Source: an uncultured Thermomicrobiales bacterium (GTDB taxonomy: Bacteria > Chloroflexota > Chloroflexia > Thermomicrobiales > UBA6265). From it: DNA of 10,880 bases. This document shows positions 7,700-10,880 of this stretch, in pieces (the stretch's first letter is position 1; each line of letters opens with the position of its first letter). A program made the translations under genes and the position numbers. The stretch covers positions 1-10,880 of the forward strand of contig CADCWK010000038.1 in assembly GCA_902806375.1 (NCBI GenBank), in the 5' to 3' direction. The notes under the pieces are model-generated. The model worked only from the letters and a program-made list of their open reading frames with translations. It was not told where the DNA came from and did not search any database.

Positions 7700-8746
7700 A
7701 TGAGCCAGGGACCTGGCACGGGCATCACCGAGCGCGAGGACGTGGCGTGGCGGCGCCGGCTGCTCGTCTTCGGGGAGTCGATCCGCTCCGACTTCGGCAA
7801 CCCCGGAGCCCTGACCTGGCGGGCGCTGATGCGCTCACTCGGCCGGGCCGGTCACGAGGTCGTCTTCATCGAACCCCGCCGTAGCGAGAGCCTGACCAGT
7901 CTGCTGCGTCACCGTGGCTCCGCGCCGCTGCGCCAGTTCGCGGAGCGGTTCCCGGACATCCAGTACCGCACGCTCGAGCTCCCGCGCGGGAAGGAACTCG
8001 CGATCTGGCTCGCTCGCGAACTGGCGCTGATCGACGCCGTGATCGTGCTCGGCGATGCGTCTTCCGAGATCGGAACGGCCATCGATGCGTACGCGGAGCC
8101 GGGTCTGATCCGGTTCAGAGCCGACTCGAGCGACGGTGCCTCCCGGCCACCGGCAGGAACGTCGATCCGGATAGTTCCGGTGGGTGGTTCGACGGGCGAC
8201 CCCGGCGGCGATGTCCTCCCGATCGGACCGGCGACCACGCTTCCGGTCAGCGCCAACCGCACGGGTGTGCCGGGGCGGGCCCGGGTCGCGATCCTTGCCT
8301 GGGACGCCGCGTCCGCCGAGCTGGCGGAACGGACCCGGGTGACCGTCCAGGACGCGTATCGCGACGCACCGACCTACAGTCTCGGCACGCTGACACTGCC
8401 TGGCTGGCGGCCTGTCACCTCCCTGGACATCGACGACGTCCTCGACGGGGTCGACGTGGCGCTCGTGGTCGCTGACCCGGACGTCTCCTCCACCGGAGTC
8501 GTCGCCCGTTCGCTGCTGCCATGGTCACGCGGGGTCCGAGCGATCACCATCGTAAACTCCGACGCCACCCATCCGGTCGGACTGCCCGGAGCGACCGTCG
8601 CCGTCGATCAGGTCGTCGGGTACCTCACCTCTGATGCGAGGACCACGGCCGAGCCGGACCTGTCGCCGTGGTCAGCCGATGCCCAGGCGGCGCGAATCAT
8701 CGCGACGCTCGACCGGCTCCGAAACCGCGAGCGCCTATCTCGCTGA
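7700..8746 (+). CDS. Protein with CgeB/glycosyltransferase-like N-terminal domain
   Basis: A 348-residue protein I can classify only in part. Residues 20-60 (LLVFGESIRSDFGNPG... WRALMRSLGRAGHEVVFIEP) match the start of CgeB-like, GT-B-fold glycosyltransferases, where a Gly-Asn-Pro loop and a 'RAL...L...GH.V.F.E' helix-strand unit form the first Rossmann element. Residues 110-140 (IDAVIVLGDAS... PGLIRF) look like another alpha/beta unit. The second half (about 195-345) has alternating strands and helices (ARVAILAW, VDVALVVADPD, RAITIVN) but no nucleotide-sugar motif that I recognise, and a C-terminal Glu-rich donor loop is not obvious. There is no signal peptide or membrane segment. The ATG at 7700 follows the GGT-like stop by 25 bases, but its ribosome binding site is weak; the frame is open from 7604 and a GTG at 7742 is another option. 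Enzymatic activity is uncertain; a cell-surface sugar role is an inference. Confidence 0.7.
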   Translation: MSQGPGTGITEREDVAWRRRLLVFGESIRSDFGNPGALTWRALMRSLGRAGHEVVFIEPRRSESLTSLLRHRGSAPLRQFAERFPDIQYRTLELPRGKELAIWLARELALIDAVIVLGDASSEIGTAIDAYAEPGLIRFRADSSDGASRPPAGTSIRIVPVGGSTGDPGGDVLPIGPATTLPVSANRTGVPGRARVAILAWDAASAELAERTRVTVQDAYRDAPTYSLGTLTLPGWRPVTSLDIDDVLDGVDVALVVADPDVSSTGVVARSLLPWSRGVRAITIVNSDATHPVGLPGATVAVDQVVGYLTSDARTTAEPDLSPWSADAQAARIIATLDRLRNRERLSR

Positions 8747-8761
8747 CACGTCACGACAACT

Positions 8762-8854
8762 GGACCGTCCCTGATGGTCCGGAGGCGCTGGCGCGAGAGG
8801 GTGGCGCTCGGGTACCGCGGCGCGATGAGGGCGGCTCTCGACAGCGCCCGAGCG
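8762..8854. terminator. Inverted repeats in the gap between convergent genes
   Basis: The 133-base gap between two converging genes (ends at 8746 and 8880) holds two inverted repeats. GGACC/GGTCC (8762-8766 with 8776-8780) extends by TC/GA after one mismatch, with a 3-base loop. An 8-bp perfect pair CGCTCGGG/CCCGAGCG (8805-8812 with 8847-8854) encloses 34 bases. Neither is followed by a T run, so a terminator role rests on position only. No convincing gene lies in the gap. Confidence 0.35.
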
Positions 8855-8879
8855 AATCCGGGGCCGGAAAGCGTGGGGG

Positions 8880-10118
8880 TCAGCGGCGAATCGCGGCCGG
8901 TGTCGCCGGCGGCGTACTGCCCGATCGGTCGCGGACGAGCCACGCTTCGAAGCGTTCGGTCAACACCTCGCGCTGATCCGTCCAGTAGGCCCAGTTCTCG
9001 GTGAACTGGAGGTCGCGGAGCGCGTCCGAGGTCGGGATCACGGACAGGCGTTCCGGCGGAAGCAGCGGCAGGGCGCGCGGGTTGACCGGCCCGAAGGGGA
9101 GGATGTTGCAGAAGTTGGCCTGCGGCACCGATCGCGTCGCGTAGTTGATGAAGTCCATCGCGACGTCGGCGTTGGCGGCGCCCGTCGGCACGGTCCACGA
9201 GTCCCCGGACAACATCCCGCCGGTCCACTGGGCCAGCACCCGGCCAGCGATATCGGGCGCGAGGATCCGGACGTTCCAGGCTGCCGCCAGCCCCACCTCG
9301 CCGCTCAACACCAGCTGCACCGGCTGCTGGGCGTCCTCGTACCAGGCCAGCACGTCCGGGAAGATCCGCTCCAGTGAGGCGAACGCGCGGTCGGTGTCGA
9401 GGGGATAGAGGTCGGCGAAGGCGACGCCATCGGCGAGCAGGGCGAACTCCAGCGTCCCGACCGGCGTCCGTCGCAGGGCCCGGAGCCCACCGAAGCGGCT
9501 GGTCTCCCAGAAGTCGGCCCAGGTCCCGGGCACCTCCGCCGACCCCGCCCCGTACGCCATCGTCGTCGCGTACAGATCGACGACCACCCCGTGCTGCATC
9601 GCGATGTCGCGGTCGGCGAAGAGCGCGGTGGCATCCACCACGCCGTAGTCGATCGGCGTGAGGTACCCGTCACGACCCAGCTGGATGACGTCCTCCGTGG
9701 GAACGCAGCACGCGTCCCAGACGGTCTCCTCGTTGTCGACCTGCTCCCGGAGCCGCCCGATGTCGACCACCTCGACGCTGAGGCGGGCTCCGGTGGCCTC
9801 CTGGAACGGCGTGAAGTAGGCGCTCGCCTGCGCCTCCTGGTAGGCACCACCGGGCGTCGCGACGGTGAGGGTCCGGCCGCGCCAGCGCTCCGGGTCCTGA
9901 TAGGCGGCGAGCGGCGTCGCGATCAGGGCCGGAACGCTCGTCGGAGTCACGACCACGGGCGCCGTCGGGCTCGGTGTCGGCTCGGGCGTCGGGTCGGCCC
10001 CGTTCCCGCCGCCACAGCCCGACAGGGTCAGGGCGCCGGCCGTCGCTGCCATGCCCGACGCCGCCCGCAGCAGGGATCGCCGGCTCAACGGGTCAGGTCC
10101 CGACCGCTCGGTCCGCAT
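8880..10118 (-). CDS. Extracellular solute-binding lipoprotein with Tat signal (polyamine-type ABC transporter SBP)
   Basis: A 412-residue ABC-transporter substrate-binding protein of the spermidine/putrescine or related SBP class. The N-terminus has a twin-arginine motif (LSRRSLLRAA, Arg13-Arg14), a hydrophobic stretch and a lipobox TLSGC with Cys35, so it should be exported folded by Tat and lipid-anchored. A Thr/Pro linker (43-70, PTPEPTPSPTAP) follows. The mature domain starts near 82 (RTLTVATPGGAYQEAQ) and shows features of this class: FTPFQEATGARLSVE (102-116), WDACCVPTEDVIQLGRDGYLTPID (134-157), GTWADFWE (198-205) and SGDSWTVPTGAANADVAMDFINYA (304-327). Vicinal Cys137-Cys138 and Cys337 are unusual for an exported protein. 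The ATG at 10118 is preceded 5 bases upstream by AGGA (complement of 10124-10127) within a GAGAGAGGA tract; the frame is open to 10427. A paralogue lies 124 bases upstream. No permease or ATPase is visible. The ligand is unknown. Confidence 0.92.
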   Translation of the reverse strand: MRTERSGPDPLSRRSLLRAASGMAATAGALTLSGCGGGNGADPTPEPTPSPTAPVVVTPTSVPALIATPLAAYQDPERWRGRTLTVATPGGAYQEAQASAYFTPFQEATGARLSVEVVDIGRLREQVDNEETVWDACCVPTEDVIQLGRDGYLTPIDYGVVDATALFADRDIAMQHGVVVDLYATTMAYGAGSAEVPGTWADFWETSRFGGLRALRRTPVGTLEFALLADGVAFADLYPLDTDRAFASLERIFPDVLAWYEDAQQPVQLVLSGEVGLAAAWNVRILAPDIAGRVLAQWTGGMLSGDSWTVPTGAANADVAMDFINYATRSVPQANFCNILPFGPVNPRALPLLPPERLSVIPTSDALRDLQFTENWAYWTDQREVLTERFEAWLVRDRSGSTPPATPAAIRR

Positions 10119-10133
10119 GGTGGTCCTCTCTCT

Positions 10134-10157
10134 CGGCGACCGATCCGGTCGTCGCCG
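10134..10157. repeat. Imperfect inverted repeat in the leader of the SBP gene
   Basis: CGGCGACCG (10134-10142) and CGGTCGTCGCCG (10146-10157) are complementary except for a 3-base bulge (CGT), around the loop ATC. In the minus-strand transcript this hairpin would lie 15 bases upstream of the start codon at 10118 and next to the ribosome binding site. A nearby 8-bp palindrome CCGATCGG (10167-10174) adds to the dyad-rich leader. It may control translation or be a regulator site; this is only inferred from position. Confidence 0.35.
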
Positions 10158-10242
10158 TGGTGGCGGCCGATCGGTCCGGGGGCCAAAGCTGACGAAGTGT
10201 ACCCGCCCCATCCGGAAGGACACGGGGAGACACCGCACCGGC

Positions 10243-10880
10243 CTAGTCGCGGCCCCTCGGGTCACCGAGCAGCCAGTCGGTGAAGGCCAGGTTGGCCTGG
10301 GTGATGTTTCCGGCCCACCAGGCGGCGTCCGACCGTACGAGTCGGGGCAGGTTGAGCGGGGCCGTGGCCAGGTTGGGGCGGAGGGCGGGATCGACCAGCG
10401 CGACCGCGGCCGAGGACACGGGTGCAACCGCCCCGACGGTAGCCAGGGTCGCCTGGGCCGGCGCCGACAGGGCGAAACGGACGAAGTCCTGGGCGACCTC
10501 GGCGTTGTCGGCGTCCGCCGGGATCACCCACTGGTCGGCGAAGAGCAGCCCCTCATTCCAGACCGCCTCGATCGGCCGCCCCGCTCGCTGGCCGAGGACG
10601 ACTTGGTGGGCGAAGGCGCTGCCGAGGGCCGCCCGGCCGCTGCTCACCCAGTCGATAGCCTGTGGTCCCGATTCCCACCAGCGATCGACGATCGATCCGC
10701 TGATGCGCCGGAGACCATCGATCGCGCGCTCCAGGTCCAGTGGGTACAGCTTGCCACGCGGCACGCCATCGGCAAGCAGCGCGAACTCGAAGGTGCCGAA
10801 CGGACCTTTGGCCAGCGTCCGGCTACCCGGCAGGTCGTCCGATTGCCACCACTCGGCCCAGCTGGTCGGGAGGAACGCGT
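10243..10880 (-). CDS. Second solute-binding protein, paralogue of the neighbour (5' end beyond window)
   Basis: The C-terminal 211 or so residues of a second substrate-binding protein, ending at TAG (10245-10243). The reading frame runs open to the window edge; the GTG at 10764 is internal, not the start. The visible sequence lines up with the downstream SBP along its whole length: WAEWW with WADFW, EFALLADGV identical in both, LYPLD in both, then a binding domain segment and DNAEVAQDFVRFAL with NADVAMDFINYA. It therefore has the same fold and class and arose by duplication. The export signal is outside the window. The next gene begins 124 bases downstream, so both may share a transcript. 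Compared with its neighbour it ends sooner after the last shared Trp segment (FTDWLLGD) and lacks the Pro-rich tail. The ligand cannot be read from the sequence. Confidence 0.9.
   Translation of the reverse strand, partial: AFLPTSWAEWWQSDDLPGSRTLAKGPFGTFEFALLADGVPRGKLYPLDLERAIDGLRRISGSIVDRWWESGPQAIDWVSSGRAALGSAFAHQVVLGQRAGRPIEAVWNEGLLFADQWVIPADADNAEVAQDFVRFALSAPAQATLATVGAVAPVSSAAVALVDPALRPNLATAPLNLPRLVRSDAAWWAGNITQANLAFTDWLLGDPRGRD

Noticed and set aside
6841..7800. 319-codon minus-strand open frame opposite the GGT-like gene
   Set aside because: A GC-driven shadow frame with no ribosome binding site and no motif; the + strand gene is clear.
8774..9004. Short + strand frame starting in the convergent gap
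   Set aside because: Most of it lies antisense to the SBP gene, the translation is Arg/Ser-rich, and no ribosome binding site precedes it.

Overview
The window is a GC-rich (by eye roughly two thirds G+C), densely coded bacterial segment with strong G/C preference at third codon positions. Two lipoproteins carry Thr/Pro-rich linkers after the lipobox (repeats of the TPTATP or PTPEPTP type), and one solute-binding lipoprotein has a twin-arginine signal. With the gene content this best suits a Chloroflexota (Thermomicrobia/Limnocylindria-like) bacterium or a similar high-GC soil or water lineage. The assignment is an inference from style, not from a marker gene.

Layout, left to right. Bases 1-30 may be the tail of an upstream gene. 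An ABC-F ATPase (192-1829, +) ends at a strong hairpin that separates it from a convergent small acidic protein of unknown function (1923-2180, -). From a short divergent promoter region a stand-alone degenerate receiver-domain protein (2329-2808, +) is read the other way. A complete tyrosine recombinase follows (2951-4078, +); its last 41 bases overlap the start of a lipoprotein with a C-terminal beta-rich domain (4038-4703, +). Next is a tightly spaced run of three + strand genes: an M24 metallopeptidase (4818-6026), a cytoplasmic gamma-glutamyltransferase-like Ntn hydrolase (6073-7674) and a protein with a CgeB-like glycosyltransferase N-terminus (7700-8746). Converging on these from the right are two paralogous solute-binding proteins on the - strand: a complete Tat/lipoprotein SBP (8880-10118) and a second one cut by the window edge (10243-10880).

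How they may work together: the M24 peptidase and the GGT-like enzyme are both peptide-hydrolysing enzymes without signal peptides and probably form one transcription unit for intracellular breakdown of a peptide or gamma-glutamyl compound. The SBP pair suggests uptake of a small solute (polyamine-type family), but no permease or ATPase is visible here. The recombinase has all six catalytic residues but sits among ordinary genes with no att sites, tRNA or other phage/transposon genes, so it looks like a resident Xer-type enzyme rather than part of a mobile element. I saw no RNA genes, CRISPR arrays or insertion sequences, and nothing that clearly amounts to a new defence or mobile system. The most interesting points are the duplicated SBPs, the altered active-site motifs of the GGT-like enzyme, the recombinase-lipoprotein overlap, the receiver protein that has lost its phosphorylation machinery, and a perfect palindrome in front of the recombinase.
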